Source: Franconibacter pulveris DSM 19144
GTDB lineage: Bacteria > Pseudomonadota > Gammaproteobacteria > Enterobacterales > Enterobacteriaceae
NCBI GenBank assembly: GCA_000621185.1
Contig: KK211223.1
Location: 145,077 to 209,076 of the forward strand
Direction of reading: 5' to 3'
Length of the DNA stretch: 64,000 nt
Shown in pieces: positions 1 through 9,527 of the stretch (position 1 is the first letter of the stretch; each line of letters opens with the position of its first letter). The notes beneath the pieces are model-generated. The model was not told the DNA's origin. It did not search any database and was given only the letters and a program-made list of their open reading frames with translations. The position numbers were made by a program, and so were the translations under genes.

Positions 1-17
1 TGAAAGACGAAGATTAA

Positions 18-93
<76 letters not shown>

Positions 94-109
94 AATTTCT
101 CCAGAACGA

Positions 110-355
110 ATAAATTATCCACAGCGACAAAGCGCGCTGGGGCTGATGTTTTTTGCTTCCATCAAAACTTTCTGAACAGACTTATCCACAGTCGGGATCC
201 GCTTCACAGCGTGAAAAGCGCGTTAATTTTATTTACAATTTTTATATAAGTTCCTGTTAATACTAAACTTAATAAGATTTCAAAATATTAATATGCGCCG
301 CTGATTACTTTTTGTGCGTTGAATGACAAAGCATTTTTTATTTTATGCACAGCCT
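110..355. promoter_or_regulatory. datA: datA-like DnaA-titration locus
   Basis: Three perfect TTATNCACA DnaA boxes lie in 240 bp between the tRNA-Gly and queG: 115-123 (TTATCCACA), 182-190 (TTATCCACA) and 343-351 (TTATGCACA). An IHF-like site at 160-172 (CATCAA-N4-TTC, 11 of 13 to WATCAANNNNTTR) sits between the first two boxes. An AT-rich tract spans about 225-330. In E. coli datA lies between glyVXY and queG, binds many DnaA molecules, and with IHF promotes hydrolysis of ATP-DnaA to limit re-initiation. Position and composition agree; activity is inferred. No gene was found in this 271-bp gap. Confidence 0.8.
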
Positions 356-364
356 GTGGAAAGC

Positions 365-1504
365 TCAGGCGTCCCTCGGCAGGCCCTTTTCAACCACCCT
401 AACCAGCCGTTGTTTTTGTGGCAATTGCACCTCGATAACATTGGCATTCCGTCTGGCTATTTGTTGCGCAATCGCCCATTCAATGTGTTCATCGAGAAGT
501 GGGTGCTCACCTTTTCTTTTTTCCAGCGCCTGCAGATTCGCTTCATCCCAGGGCGCATTGCCTAGCGCGACGGCGATATTTCGCAGCCAGCGCAGGTGCC
601 CAATACGGCGAATCGCCGATCCTTCCGTTACCTTCAGAAAATGCGCCTCGCTCCAGCCAAAGAGTTCTACCAGCTTCGGTGCATGCAGCGCCTGACGGGG
701 AGTGAAATCCTCTTCATCCGTGAGCTGCGAGAAACGGTTCCAGGGACAGATAAGCTGGCAATCGTCGCAGCCGTAAATACGATTGCCGATAAGCGGACGA
801 AACGCTTCAGGGATAGCGCCTTCCAGCTCAATGGTGAGATAAGAGATACAGCGGCGCGCGTCCACCGTATAAGGCTCGACAATGGCGCCGGTGGGGCAGA
901 TGGTCATGCAGGCTACGCATTTGCCGCAACCCTCTTCGACTGGCTTATCCACAGGCAGCGGCAGATCGATGAGTAATTCGCCCAAAAAGAAAAACGAGCC
1001 CGCATCGCGACTGAGGATAAGTGAATGCTTACCCGTCCAGCCCAGTCCCGCTTTTTCCGCCAGCGGCCGTTCCAGCAGCGGCGCAGAATCGACAAAAGGT
1101 CTAAAATTCAGCGACGCGCACTGCTGCTGAATGCGCTCGCCGAGCTTTTTGAGCCGGTTACGCAGCAGCTTATGGTAATCGCGACCCAGCGCATAGCGGC
1201 TTACATAGCCGAGCGAGGGATCTTTCAGCGTGCGGGCGAAAGCGGCGTTGGCGGGCAGATAATTCATCCGTACGCTGATCACCCGCAGCGTGCCGGGTAA
1301 GAGTTCATGCGGGCGGGCGCGCATCATGCCATGACGCGCCATCCATTCCATCTCGCCGTGATACTGTTTATCGAGCCACGCCTGCAGCGCGCCCTCGCTG
1401 GCGCTCAGGTCGGTATCGGTAATACCAACCTGCTGAAAACCCAGCTCCGCGCCCCATTGTTTAATATCGCGCGCTAACTGGTTGAGATCGAGGGGAGCAG
1501 ACAT
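365..1504 (-). CDS. queG: Epoxyqueuosine reductase QueG
   Basis: This cytoplasmic cobalamin-dependent iron-sulfur enzyme reduces epoxyqueuosine to queuosine at the tRNA wobble position, the last step of Q synthesis. The 379 residues match the E. coli length. Two 4Fe-4S clusters are visible: C193-x2-C196-x2-C199-x3-C203 and C246-x2-C249-x3-C253, with C219 between them. The catalytic Asp is probably D139, in the FVDSAP motif. The start codon overlaps that of the divergent nnr, so the two genes share no spacer. A further perfect DnaA box (945-953) lies within this coding region. Confidence 0.97.
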   Translation of the reverse strand: MSAPLDLNQLARDIKQWGAELGFQQVGITDTDLSASEGALQAWLDKQYHGEMEWMARHGMMRARPHELLPGTLRVISVRMNYLPANAAFARTLKDPSLGYVSRYALGRDYHKLLRNRLKKLGERIQQQCASLNFRPFVDSAPLLERPLAEKAGLGWTGKHSLILSRDAGSFFFLGELLIDLPLPVDKPVEEGCGKCVACMTICPTGAIVEPYTVDARRCISYLTIELEGAIPEAFRPLIGNRIYGCDDCQLICPWNRFSQLTDEEDFTPRQALHAPKLVELFGWSEAHFLKVTEGSAIRRIGHLRWLRNIAVALGNAPWDEANLQALEKRKGEHPLLDEHIEWAIAQQIARRNANVIEVQLPQKQRLVRVVEKGLPRDA

Positions 1505-3014
1505 GACGGACCATCAGATGAAGAAAAACGGCCGTAGTATACCACACTCTGTCTGGCCCGCAGACTGGCTGCGGGCAGCAGAAAAAGAGGCGGCGGACAC
1601 TCTTGGCCTCACGCTCTTCGAGCTGATGCAGCGTGCGGGCGAGGCCGCTTTTCATATCGCCCATGATTATTATCCTGAAAGCGAGCACTGGCTGGTGCTG
1701 TGTGGTCACGGCAACAACGGCGGCGATGGCTACGTCGTGGCGCGACTGGCGCAGGCGGCGGGCATTCGCGTCACGTTGCTGGCGCAGGAGAGCGAAGCGC
1801 CTTTGCCTGAAGAGGCGAGCGCCGCGCGTGAGGCCTGGCTTAATGCCGGGGGAATGATTCATTCGCCGCAAACGGCCTGGCCGGACGGCGTGACGCTTAT
1901 CATCGACGCTCTGCTCGGGACTGGCCTGAAAAGCGCCCCCCGGGAGCCTGTCGCCGGTCTGATTGATAAAGCGAATCGCCATCCGGCCCCGGTGGTGGCG
2001 CTCGATATTCCTTCCGGCCTGCTGGCGGAAACCGGCGCCACGCCGGGCGTGGTGATTAACGCGGCGCATACGGTCACCTTTATCGCGCTCAAGCCGGGGT
2101 TGCTTACCGGCAAAGCGCGGGATGTGGTGGGCGTTCTGCATCATCACGCGCTGGGGCTGGAACCCTGGCTTGCGGGGCAGCAGGCGCCCATTGCCCGCTA
2201 TGACGCCTCGCAGCTTGGCGAGTGGCTCAGGCCGCGGCGCCCTACCAGCCATAAAGGCGATAACGGCAAGCTGGTGATAGTAGGCGGCGATCACGGCACG
2301 GCCGGAGCGATTCGCATGGCGGGCGAAGCGGCGTTAAGAGCGGGCGCAGGGCTGGTGCGAGTACTTACTCGCATAGAGAATATCGCGCCGCTGTTGACCG
2401 CTCGTCCGGAGCTGATGGTGCATGAACTCACGCCGCAATCGCTTAGCGAAAGCCTTGAATGGGCTGATGTGGTGGTGGTTGGGCCGGGGCTTGGTCAGCA
2501 GGCATGGGGTAAGCAGGCGCTGCAAAAGGTAGAGAACTTTACCGGCCCGATGCTGTGGGACGCCGACGCGCTCAACCTGCTGGCAATCCATCCCGATAAA
2601 CGTCACAATCGCATCCTTACGCCGCACCCCGGCGAAGCCGCAAGATTGCTGAATGTTTCCGTATCAGAAGTTGAAAGTGATCGCTTACTTTCTGCCGATC
2701 GTCTGGTAAAACGGTATGGCGGTTGCGTCGTGCTGAAAGGTGCGGGCACCCTTGTTGCCAGCAACGACGCGGGGCCGGGCATTATTGATGCTGGCAACGC
2801 TGGTATGGGCAGCGGCGGTATGGGAGATGTGCTGAGCGGAATTATCGGCGGCTTGCTGGCGCAAAAGCTCTCCCCGTATGATGCAGCCTGCGCCGGTTGC
2901 GTGGCGCACGGCGCGGCGGCGGACCTCCTCGCCAGCCGTTACGGCGCTCGCGGCATGCTGGCGACCGATCTGCTTTCAGTGCTTCACCGTTTTGTTAACC
3001 CGGATGTGAATTGA
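1503..3014 (+). CDS. nnr: Bifunctional NAD(P)H-hydrate epimerase and dehydratase Nnr
   Basis: This protein repairs damaged NADH and NADPH hydrates. The N-terminal YjeF domain (about residues 1-215) epimerises R-NAD(P)HX and contains the motif GHGNNGGDG. The C-terminal ribokinase-like domain (about 225-500) dehydrates S-NAD(P)HX using ADP and ends with the glycine-rich GNAGMGSGGMGDVLSG. An upstream in-frame ATG at 1482 is possible, but the start at 1503 follows a strong GAGGGGAG ribosome site and gives the MTDH N-terminus expected for the family. It overlaps the divergent queG start by 2 bases and leads the tsaE-amiB-mutL-miaA-hfq series. Confidence 0.96.
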   Translation: MTDHQMKKNGRSIPHSVWPADWLRAAEKEAADTLGLTLFELMQRAGEAAFHIAHDYYPESEHWLVLCGHGNNGGDGYVVARLAQAAGIRVTLLAQESEAPLPEEASAAREAWLNAGGMIHSPQTAWPDGVTLIIDALLGTGLKSAPREPVAGLIDKANRHPAPVVALDIPSGLLAETGATPGVVINAAHTVTFIALKPGLLTGKARDVVGVLHHHALGLEPWLAGQQAPIARYDASQLGEWLRPRRPTSHKGDNGKLVIVGGDHGTAGAIRMAGEAALRAGAGLVRVLTRIENIAPLLTARPELMVHELTPQSLSESLEWADVVVVGPGLGQQAWGKQALQKVENFTGPMLWDADALNLLAIHPDKRHNRILTPHPGEAARLLNVSVSEVESDRLLSADRLVKRYGGCVVLKGAGTLVASNDAGPGIIDAGNAGMGSGGMGDVLSGIIGGLLAQKLSPYDAACAGCVAHGAAADLLASRYGARGMLATDLLSVLHRFVNPDVN

Positions 3015-3022
3015 CGTAAACC

Positions 3023-3484
3023 ATGATTAATCGTGTTATTCCTCTACCCGATGAGCAGGCGACGCTCGCTCTCGGCGCGCGTGTGGCGCAGGCCTGCGAA
3101 GGCGCGACCGTCATTTATCTTTATGGCGACCTGGGCGCGGGTAAAACCACCTTTAGCCGTGGTTTTTTGCAGACGTTAGGCCATAACGGCAACGTGAAAA
3201 GCCCCACCTACACGCTGGTGGAGCCCTACGCGCTGGAGACGCTGACGGTTTACCATTTCGACCTCTATCGTCTGGCGGATCCGGAGGAGCTGGAGTTTAT
3301 GGGGATTCGCGACTATTTCGCCAATGACGCTATTTGCCTGGTGGAGTGGCCGCAGCAGGGGGCGGGCGTCTTGCCCGACCCGGATGTCGAAATTCACTTA
3401 TCGTATCAGGCGCAGGGGCGCGAAGCGCTCGTCAAAGCCGTTTCCCCATCAGGCAATTCGTTACTGGCGCGCTTAGCCAAATAA
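3023..3484 (+). CDS. tsaE: tRNA threonylcarbamoyladenosine ATPase subunit TsaE
   Basis: TsaE is the essential P-loop ATPase that works with TsaB, TsaD and TsaC to form t6A at position 37 of ANN-decoding tRNAs. The 153 residues have the family length. The Walker A motif GDLGAGKTT is at residues 35-43, and [10 protein letters not shown] and the YHFDLYRL motif of the family follow. It begins 8 bases after the nnr stop and ends 13 bases before amiB, so it is almost certainly co-transcribed with both. Cytoplasmic. Confidence 0.97.
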   Translation: MINRVIPLPDEQATLALGARVAQACEGATVIYLYGDLGAGKTTFSRGFLQTLGHNGNVKSPTYTLVEPYALETLTVYHFDLYRLADPEELEFMGIRDYFANDAICLVEWPQQGAGVLPDPDVEIHLSYQAQGREALVKAVSPSGNSLLARLAK

Positions 3485-3497
3485 CCAGGATGACGGG

Positions 3498-4829
3498 ATG
3501 ATGACTCGCGTAAAAGGTTGGTTGATAGCGGCACTGCTGGCGCTGAGCGCTCAGGCCGGGGCGGCGGTGTTGTCCGATATTCAGGTTTCCAATGGCGATG
3601 ACCAGGCCCGGATCACCCTGAGCTTTATGGGCGACCCGGAATACGCCTTTTCGCAGCAGGATAAACGCAGCGTGGTGCTGGATATTCAGCAAACCGGCGT
3701 TATACAGGGGTTGCCGCTGATTTTTAGCGGCAGCAATCTGGTGAAAAGCATTCGTTCCGGTCAGCCGAAGGACAATCAGTCGCTGCGGTTGGTGGTCGAC
3801 CTGACGAAGAACGGCAAAACCCGCGCGGTGAAGCAGCAAAACGGCGCCAGCTATACGGTTGTTTTTACCATTAACGCCGATGCGCCGCCGCCTCCGCCCG
3901 TTGTGGCGAAGCGTGCAGCACCGCCTGCGCCGCGTTCGTCAACTCCCGCCAGTAACCCGTTTCGTAATGAAAACGACCGTGTGACCAGCGTTGTTGGCAG
4001 CAATAGCGCAACGCGTCCGGCGCGCAGCCATACTACTGTCTCGTCTGATCAGGTCATTGTCGCGATTGACGCCGGCCACGGCGGCCAGGATCCTGGCGCT
4101 ATTGGTCCTGGCGGCGTGCGCGAGAAAAACGTCACCATCGCCGTCGCCCGAAAGCTGCGCGCGCTGCTTAATGACGACCCGATGTTTAAGGGCGTGCTGA
4201 CCCGCGACGGCGACTATTTTATCTCGGTGATGGGCCGCTCCGATGTGGCTCGCCAGCAGAACGCTAACTTACTGGTTTCTATTCATGCCGACGCCGCGCC
4301 AAACCGCGAAGCGACGGGCGCTTCGGTCTGGGTGCTGTCAAACCGTCGCGCCAACAGCGAAATGGCGGGCTGGCTTGAGCAGCACGAGAAACAGTCGGAA
4401 CTGCTCGGCGGCGCAGGGGATGTGCTTGCAAACAGCCAGGCGGACCCCTATTTAAGTCAGGCGGTGCTGGATTTGCAGTTCGGTCATTCCCAGCGCGTCG
4501 GGTATGATGTCGCCACCAGCGTATTGAGCCAGTTGCAAAGAGTGGGTGACTTGCATAAACGCCGTCCGGAACATGCGAGCCTTGGCGTATTGCGCTCGCC
4601 GGATATTCCTTCCCTGTTAGTGGAAACCGGGTTTATCAGCAACAGCGGCGAAGAAAAACTGTTGGCAAGCAGCGACTATCAGGAACAGCTTGCCGAGGCC
4701 ATTTATAAAGGTCTGCGCAATTACTTCCTCGCACACCCGTTACAATCCGCGCCGAAAAATAACGGCGGCGCGGGCCAGACCGCCCGCGCTACCCATGACG
4801 CTGTTAATCAGATCGCGGTAACCAATTAA
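3498..4829 (+). CDS. amiB: N-acetylmuramoyl-L-alanine amidase AmiB
   Basis: This periplasmic zinc amidase splits septal peptidoglycan during daughter-cell separation and is activated by EnvC. The 443 residues comprise a signal peptide (about 1-22), an AMIN septal-targeting domain (about 24-120), a proline/alanine-rich linker (about 130-180) and an Amidase_3 domain (about 188-415). Zinc-site motifs [11 protein letters not shown] and SIHADA are present, as is the catalytic glutamate in the VETGF motif. A second ATG follows the first directly, so the start is uncertain by one codon. It lies between tsaE and mutL as in E. coli. Confidence 0.97.
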   Translation: MMTRVKGWLIAALLALSAQAGAAVLSDIQVSNGDDQARITLSFMGDPEYAFSQQDKRSVVLDIQQTGVIQGLPLIFSGSNLVKSIRSGQPKDNQSLRLVVDLTKNGKTRAVKQQNGASYTVVFTINADAPPPPPVVAKRAAPPAPRSSTPASNPFRNENDRVTSVVGSNSATRPARSHTTVSSDQVIVAIDAGHGGQDPGAIGPGGVREKNVTIAVARKLRALLNDDPMFKGVLTRDGDYFISVMGRSDVARQQNANLLVSIHADAAPNREATGASVWVLSNRRANSEMAGWLEQHEKQSELLGGAGDVLANSQADPYLSQAVLDLQFGHSQRVGYDVATSVLSQLQRVGDLHKRRPEHASLGVLRSPDIPSLLVETGFISNSGEEKLLASSDYQEQLAEAIYKGLRNYFLAHPLQSAPKNNGGAGQTARATHDAVNQIAVTN

Positions 4830-4838
4830 GGAGATTTC

Positions 4839-6749
4839 ATGCCGATTCAGGTTCTGCCGCCGCAGCTCGCGAACCAAATCGCCGCCGGCGAAGTGGTGGA
4901 ACGTCCTGCATCGGTAGTGAAAGAGCTGGTTGAAAACAGCCTCGATGCGGGCGCGACCCGCATCGATATCGATATTGAACGCGGCGGCGCGAAGCTTATC
5001 CGCATTCGCGATAACGGCTGCGGCATTGGTAAAGCGGAGCTGGCGCTGGCGCTGGCGCGTCACGCTACCAGCAAAATCGCCACGCTTGACGACCTGGAGG
5101 CGATTATCAGCCTCGGTTTTCGCGGCGAAGCGCTGGCCAGTATCAGTTCCGTCTCGCGTCTGACGCTCACCTCCCGTACCGCCGATCAGCAAGAAGCCTG
5201 GCAGGCGTATGCGGAAGGGCGCGATATGGAAGTGACCGTTAAACCAGCGGCGCATCCGGTCGGCACCACCCTTGAAGTGTTGGATCTTTTCTACAACACG
5301 CCAGCGCGGCGTAAGTTCATGCGCACCGAGAAAACCGAATTCGGCCATATTGACGAGGTGGTGCGACGCATCGCGCTGGCGCGCTTTGACGTCACCATTA
5401 ACCTCAACCATAACGGCAAGATGGTGCGTCAGTATCGCGCCGTGCAGCCAAATACGCCGCGCGAGCGTCGCCTGGGCGCTATCTGCGGCACCGCATTTCT
5501 CGAACAAGCGCTGGCGATTGACTGGCAGCATGGCGACCTGGCCCTTCGCGGCTGGGTGGCGGAGCCAAAAGGCACCACGGCGGCGCTGGCGGAAATTCAA
5601 TACTGTTACGTCAATGGCCGAATGATGCGCGACCGGCTGATTAACCACGCCATCCGGCAAGCCTGTGAAGACAAGCTCGGCGCTAATCAACAGCCCGCCT
5701 ACGTACTTTATCTGGAAATCGATCCGCACCAGGTGGATGTGAACGTACACCCGGCCAAGCACGAGGTGCGTTTTCATCAGTCGCGGCTGGTGCACGACTT
5801 CATCTACCAGGGCGTACTGAGCGCGCTACAGGCGCAGCAGTCCAGCTCGCTGCCGCTGGAAACGCCGCAGACGCCGCGCTGGCAGCCGGAAAACCGCATA
5901 GCTGCGGGGAAGAATCACTTTGCCGAACCGGCTGCGGCGAAAGAGCGCCCCGTGTCTGACTACTCTTCGCCTTCGGCAACCTCAGGCTCCACGCCTGCGC
6001 GGAGCTCGGGCGGAAGCGGCGGCGGGGCGGCGGCCAAAGGCGGCGGCGCCAGCTGGCCACACGCGACGGCGGGTTATCAGAAACAGCAGGGCGAGGTTTA
6101 TCGCCAACTGCTGGAAACGCCTCAGGCGCCCCGGACGCCTTCAGTAGCGAAAACGCCTGCGCCCGCGATGACGCAGCCTGCGCTGGAAGGCCACGCTCAA
6201 AGCTTCGGCCGCGTGTTGACCATTGTGCATAACAACCTCGCGCTGCTGGAACGCGAAGGACGGCTTATGTTGCTGGCGCTGGAGGTGGCGGAACGTTGGC
6301 TTAAACAGGCGCAGCTGTTGCCGGGCGAAGAAAAGCCCTGCGCTCAGCCGCTGCTTATCCCGGTGCGCTTTAAAGTTTCTCCCGAAGAGCGTGAAACCCT
6401 TGTCAGCGCTAAGCCTTTTCTTGCCGGAATGGGCATGGAGTTGGTCAGCGATGCACAATATGTGACGATTCGGGCGGTGCCTTTACCCTTGCGCCAACAA
6501 AATTTACAAATCTTGATTCCTGAACTGATAGGCTACCTGGCGCAGCAGAGTCAGATTGACGCGGCGGCTATCGCGCTGTGGCTGGCCCGCCATCTGGCGA
6601 GCGAGCATGAACAGTGGAGCGTGGCGCAGGCTATTGCGCTGCTCGCCGATGTCGAACGGCTCTGCCCGCAACTGGTGAAGTCACCGCCTGGTGGTTTATT
6701 ACAACCTGTTGATTTACAACCGGCGATGAATGCCCTGAAACATGACTGA
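4839..6749 (+). CDS. mutL: DNA mismatch repair protein MutL
   Basis: MutL couples mismatch recognition by MutS to MutH nicking and UvrD unwinding. The N-terminal GHKL ATPase shows motif I ([10 protein letters not shown], catalytic E29 and N33), DNGCGI and GFRGEAL. The C-terminal dimerisation domain covers about residues 445-636. No DQHAx2Ex4E endonuclease motif is seen, as expected where MutH exists. At 636 residues it is about 20 longer than E. coli MutL; the extra length lies in a Ser/Gly/Ala-rich linker around residues 385-410. A TAAGGAG ribosome site precedes the ATG. It overlaps miaA by 8 bases. Confidence 0.97.
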   Translation: MPIQVLPPQLANQIAAGEVVERPASVVKELVENSLDAGATRIDIDIERGGAKLIRIRDNGCGIGKAELALALARHATSKIATLDDLEAIISLGFRGEALASISSVSRLTLTSRTADQQEAWQAYAEGRDMEVTVKPAAHPVGTTLEVLDLFYNTPARRKFMRTEKTEFGHIDEVVRRIALARFDVTINLNHNGKMVRQYRAVQPNTPRERRLGAICGTAFLEQALAIDWQHGDLALRGWVAEPKGTTAALAEIQYCYVNGRMMRDRLINHAIRQACEDKLGANQQPAYVLYLEIDPHQVDVNVHPAKHEVRFHQSRLVHDFIYQGVLSALQAQQSSSLPLETPQTPRWQPENRIAAGKNHFAEPAAAKERPVSDYSSPSATSGSTPARSSGGSGGGAAAKGGGASWPHATAGYQKQQGEVYRQLLETPQAPRTPSVAKTPAPAMTQPALEGHAQSFGRVLTIVHNNLALLEREGRLMLLALEVAERWLKQAQLLPGEEKPCAQPLLIPVRFKVSPEERETLVSAKPFLAGMGMELVSDAQYVTIRAVPLPLRQQNLQILIPELIGYLAQQSQIDAAAIALWLARHLASEHEQWSVAQAIALLADVERLCPQLVKSPPGGLLQPVDLQPAMNALKHD

Positions 6750-7689
6750 AGTAAGCAAGGCTGGCCTGCCGAAGGCTATTTTTTTAATGGGGCCGACGGC
6801 CTCTGGCAAAACCGCGCTGGCGATTAATTTACGCAAAACATTGCCGGTAGAGTTGATTAGCGTCGACTCCGCCCTGATTTATAAAGGGATGGATATCGGC
6901 ACCGCCAAGCCCAGCGCGCAGGAGCTGGCCGAAGCGCCGCATCGCCTGCTCGATATCCTGGATCCAGCGCAGGCGTATTCAGCGGCGGATTTTCGCCGCG
7001 ACGCGCTAAAGGAGATGGCGGATATCACCGCAGCAGGGCGGATACCGCTGCTGGTAGGCGGCACCATGCTTTACTTCAAAGCGTTACTTGAAGGGCTTTC
7101 TCCCTTGCCGTCGGCGGATCCGGCGATAAGGGCGCGGATTGAAGAACAGGCAGCAGAGCAGGGGTGGGAAACGCTGCATCGCCAGCTCCAGGAGATCGAT
7201 CCTGTGGCGGCGTCACGTATTCATCCCAACGACCCGCAAAGGCTTTCCCGGGCACTGGAAGTTTTTTTCATTTCGGGTAAAACTTTAACGGAACTGACGC
7301 AAACGTCAGGAGAAGCTCTGCCGTATCAGGTGCACCAGTTCGCCATCGCCCCGGCGAGCCGTGAACTGCTCCATCAGCGAATTGAGCAGCGTTTTCACCA
7401 GATGTTGGCTTCAGGTTTTGAAGCAGAAGTAAGGGCGCTTTTCGCCCGTGGAGATTTGCATACGGACTTGCCTTCCATTCGTTGCGTAGGCTATCGCCAG
7501 ATGTGGTCGTATCTGTCAGGCGAGATCCCATTCGACGACATGGTTTATCGAGGTATTTGCGCCACGAGACAATTGGCAAAGCGCCAGATTACCTGGCTGC
7601 GCGGCTGGGAAGACGTTCACTGGCTTGACAGTGAAGCGCCTGAACAAGCGCGTAAAGAAGTATTACAGGTTGTTGGTGCGAAGCACTGA
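6742..7689 (+). CDS. miaA: tRNA dimethylallyltransferase MiaA
   Basis: MiaA transfers dimethylallyl from DMAPP to the N6 of A37 in tRNAs reading UNN codons, the first step to ms2i6A. The P-loop GPTASGKT is at residues 17-24, the motif [18 protein letters not shown] follows, and [17 protein letters not shown] contributes to the DMAPP pocket. The 315 residues match the family. Its ATG lies inside the 3' end of mutL (ATGACTGA), which implies translational coupling. The hfq gene starts 102 bases after it. Confidence 0.97.
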   Translation: MTEVSKAGLPKAIFLMGPTASGKTALAINLRKTLPVELISVDSALIYKGMDIGTAKPSAQELAEAPHRLLDILDPAQAYSAADFRRDALKEMADITAAGRIPLLVGGTMLYFKALLEGLSPLPSADPAIRARIEEQAAEQGWETLHRQLQEIDPVAASRIHPNDPQRLSRALEVFFISGKTLTELTQTSGEALPYQVHQFAIAPASRELLHQRIEQRFHQMLASGFEAEVRALFARGDLHTDLPSIRCVGYRQMWSYLSGEIPFDDMVYRGICATRQLAKRQITWLRGWEDVHWLDSEAPEQARKEVLQVVGAKH

Positions 7690-7702
7690 TGAATGTGTAC
7701 AA

Positions 7703-7731
7703 TTGAATTGGTATCGTGCGCAAAATTTTAT
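7703..7731 (+). promoter_or_regulatory. Candidate hfq promoter
   Basis: TTGAAT (7703-7708), 17 bases, then TTTTAT (7726-7731), matching 4 of 6 at each sigma-70 hexamer. It lies between miaA and hfq, where hfq promoters are known in E. coli. A perfect 14-bp palindrome, GAGCCCATGGGCTC (7741-7754), lies between it and the hfq start and would fall in the leader. Confidence 0.4.
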
Positions 7732-7791
7732 GTATTTTCAGAGCCCATGGGCTCATGAGTATAAACAACAAGCATATAAGGAAAAGATAGA

Positions 7792-8097
7792 ATGGCTAAG
7801 GGGCAATCTTTACAAGATCCGTTCCTCAACGCACTGCGTCGGGAACGTGTTCCAGTTTCTATTTATTTGGTGAATGGTATTAAGCTGCAAGGTCAAATCG
7901 AATCTTTCGACCAGTTCGTGATTCTGTTGAAAAACACAGTCAGCCAGATGGTCTACAAGCACGCGATTTCTACTGTGGTGCCTTCTCGTCCGGTGTCTCA
8001 TCACAGTAACAGCGCGGGTGGCGGTTCCAGCAACTATCACCACAGCAATAACGCGCAAACTTCTGCGCCGCAGCAAGACAGCGAAGACGCCGAATAA
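7792..8097 (+). CDS. hfq: RNA chaperone Hfq
   Basis: Hfq is the hexameric Sm-like chaperone that stabilises small RNAs and pairs them with mRNAs. The Sm core (about residues 7-66) contains Q8, F42, Y55, K56 and H57 of the proximal RNA-binding face. The 101 residues end in the usual low-complexity His/Ser/Asn/Gln-rich tail with acidic residues at the tip. The start follows an AAGGAAAAG-type ribosome site. A hairpin terminator follows before hflX. One probable target pathway is in this window: the GcvB pairing site ahead of cycA. Confidence 0.98.
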   Translation: MAKGQSLQDPFLNALRRERVPVSIYLVNGIKLQGQIESFDQFVILLKNTVSQMVYKHAISTVVPSRPVSHHSNSAGGGSSNYHHSNNAQTSAPQQDSEDAE

Positions 8098-8125
8098 AGT
8101 CGATGGCTGTTGTTCCATGTCGGGG

Positions 8126-8158
8126 GACCAGGTCATCTGTGTTCCCCGCTGGTCTTTT
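8126..8158 (+). terminator. Terminator after hfq
   Basis: GACCAG (8126-8131) pairs with CTGGTC (8149-8154), followed by TTTT. It lies 29 bases after the hfq stop and just upstream of hflX, so it probably acts as a partial terminator inside the operon. Confidence 0.7.
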
Positions 8159-8172
8159 AAGAGGGTTTACGC

Positions 8173-9456
8173 TTGTTTGACCGTTATGATGCCGGTGAGC
8201 AGGCGGTGCTGGTACACATCTACTTTACGCAAGACAAAGATATGGAAGACCTCCAGGAGTTTGAATCTCTGGTCTCTTCCGCCGGTGTCGAAGCATTACA
8301 GGTGATTACCGGTAGCCGTAAAGCTCCGCACCCAAAATATTATGTCGGTGAAGGTAAAGCAGTCGAAATCGCCGAGGCAGTGAAAGCCACTGGGGCGTCT
8401 GTCGTGCTGTTCGATCATGCGTTGACCCCCGCTCAGGAGCGCAACCTTGAGCGCCTGTGCGAGTGTCGTGTTATCGACCGCACCGGACTGATTTTAGATA
8501 TTTTCGCCCAGCGTGCACGCACCCATGAAGGTAAGCTGCAGGTTGAGCTGGCGCAGTTGCGCCATCTGGCGACGCGTCTGGTACGCGGCTGGACTCACCT
8601 TGAGCGCCAGAAAGGCGGCATCGGCCTGCGGGGCCCGGGTGAAACCCAGTTGGAAACCGACCGCCGTTTGCTGCGAAACCGAATCAGCCAAATCCTGTCG
8701 CGCCTCGAACGCGTTGAAAAACAGCGCGAACAGGGACGTCGGTCGCGCGCAAAAGCTGATATTCCAACCGTTTCGCTGGTGGGTTACACCAACGCCGGTA
8801 AATCCACTCTCTTTAACCAGATAACCGAAGCCGATGTCTATGCGGCTAACCAGCTGTTCGCGACGCTGGACCCAACGCTGCGCCGCATTGACGTGCCGGA
8901 CGTTGGCGAAACGGTGCTGGCGGACACGGTAGGCTTTATCCGCCATCTGCCGCACGATCTGGTGGCGGCGTTTAAAGCTACGTTGCAGGAGACGCGCCAG
9001 GCGACGCTGCTGTTGCATGTGGTGGATGCCGCTGACCTGCGCATGCGGGAAAACATAGATGCGGTAAATACCGTGCTGGAAGAGATCGAGGCCAATGAAA
9101 TCCCGACTCTGCTGGTAATGAACAAAATCGATATGCTTGAGGAATTCGAACCGCGTATCGATCGTAATGATGAGAATCTGCCCATACGCGTCTGGCTTTC
9201 CGCCCAGACGGGTGAAGGCGTACCACTGCTTTTCCAGGCCCTGACGGAGCGCCTGTCTGGTGAGATAGCGCAGCATTCGCTGCATTTACCTCCCGATGAG
9301 GCGGGCCGTTTGCGGAGCCGTTTTTATCAGCTTCAGGCGATAGAAAAAGAGTGGGTAGAGGAGGACGGTAGTGTCGGGATGCAGGTGCGCATGCCGGTGG
9401 TGGACTGGCGTCGCCTCTGTAAGCAGGAACCGGCATTGGTTGACTATGTTGTCTAA
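8173..9456 (+). CDS. hflX: Ribosome-associated GTPase HflX
   Basis: HflX binds the 50S subunit, splits stalled 70S ribosomes after stress and has RNA helicase activity. The 427 residues have an N-terminal HflX domain and coiled region (about 1-195) and a G domain with G1 GYTNAGKST (204-212), G3 DTVGF (251-255) and G4 NKID (about 317). The start codon is TTG at 8173, preceded by AAGAGGG; this start gives the [12 protein letters not shown]-terminus seen in E. coli. It is followed by hflK after 71 bases. Confidence 0.96.
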   Translation: MFDRYDAGEQAVLVHIYFTQDKDMEDLQEFESLVSSAGVEALQVITGSRKAPHPKYYVGEGKAVEIAEAVKATGASVVLFDHALTPAQERNLERLCECRVIDRTGLILDIFAQRARTHEGKLQVELAQLRHLATRLVRGWTHLERQKGGIGLRGPGETQLETDRRLLRNRISQILSRLERVEKQREQGRRSRAKADIPTVSLVGYTNAGKSTLFNQITEADVYAANQLFATLDPTLRRIDVPDVGETVLADTVGFIRHLPHDLVAAFKATLQETRQATLLLHVVDAADLRMRENIDAVNTVLEEIEANEIPTLLVMNKIDMLEEFEPRIDRNDENLPIRVWLSAQTGEGVPLLFQALTERLSGEIAQHSLHLPPDEAGRLRSRFYQLQAIEKEWVEEDGSVGMQVRMPVVDWRRLCKQEPALVDYVV

Positions 9457-9527
9457 CCGGCCGCTGTAAGCCTGAAGACTTTTCCCCTCTGGGGGATCTC
9501 ACCGCATAACAAATATGGAGCACAAAC

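Noticed and set aside
1461-2294. 277-codon frame opposite nnr and other long antisense frames (tamB, mutL, mpl)
   Set aside because: High G+C with strong third-position bias yields long shadow frames; their basic, His/Arg/Gln-rich composition and lack of ribosome sites mark them as non-coding.
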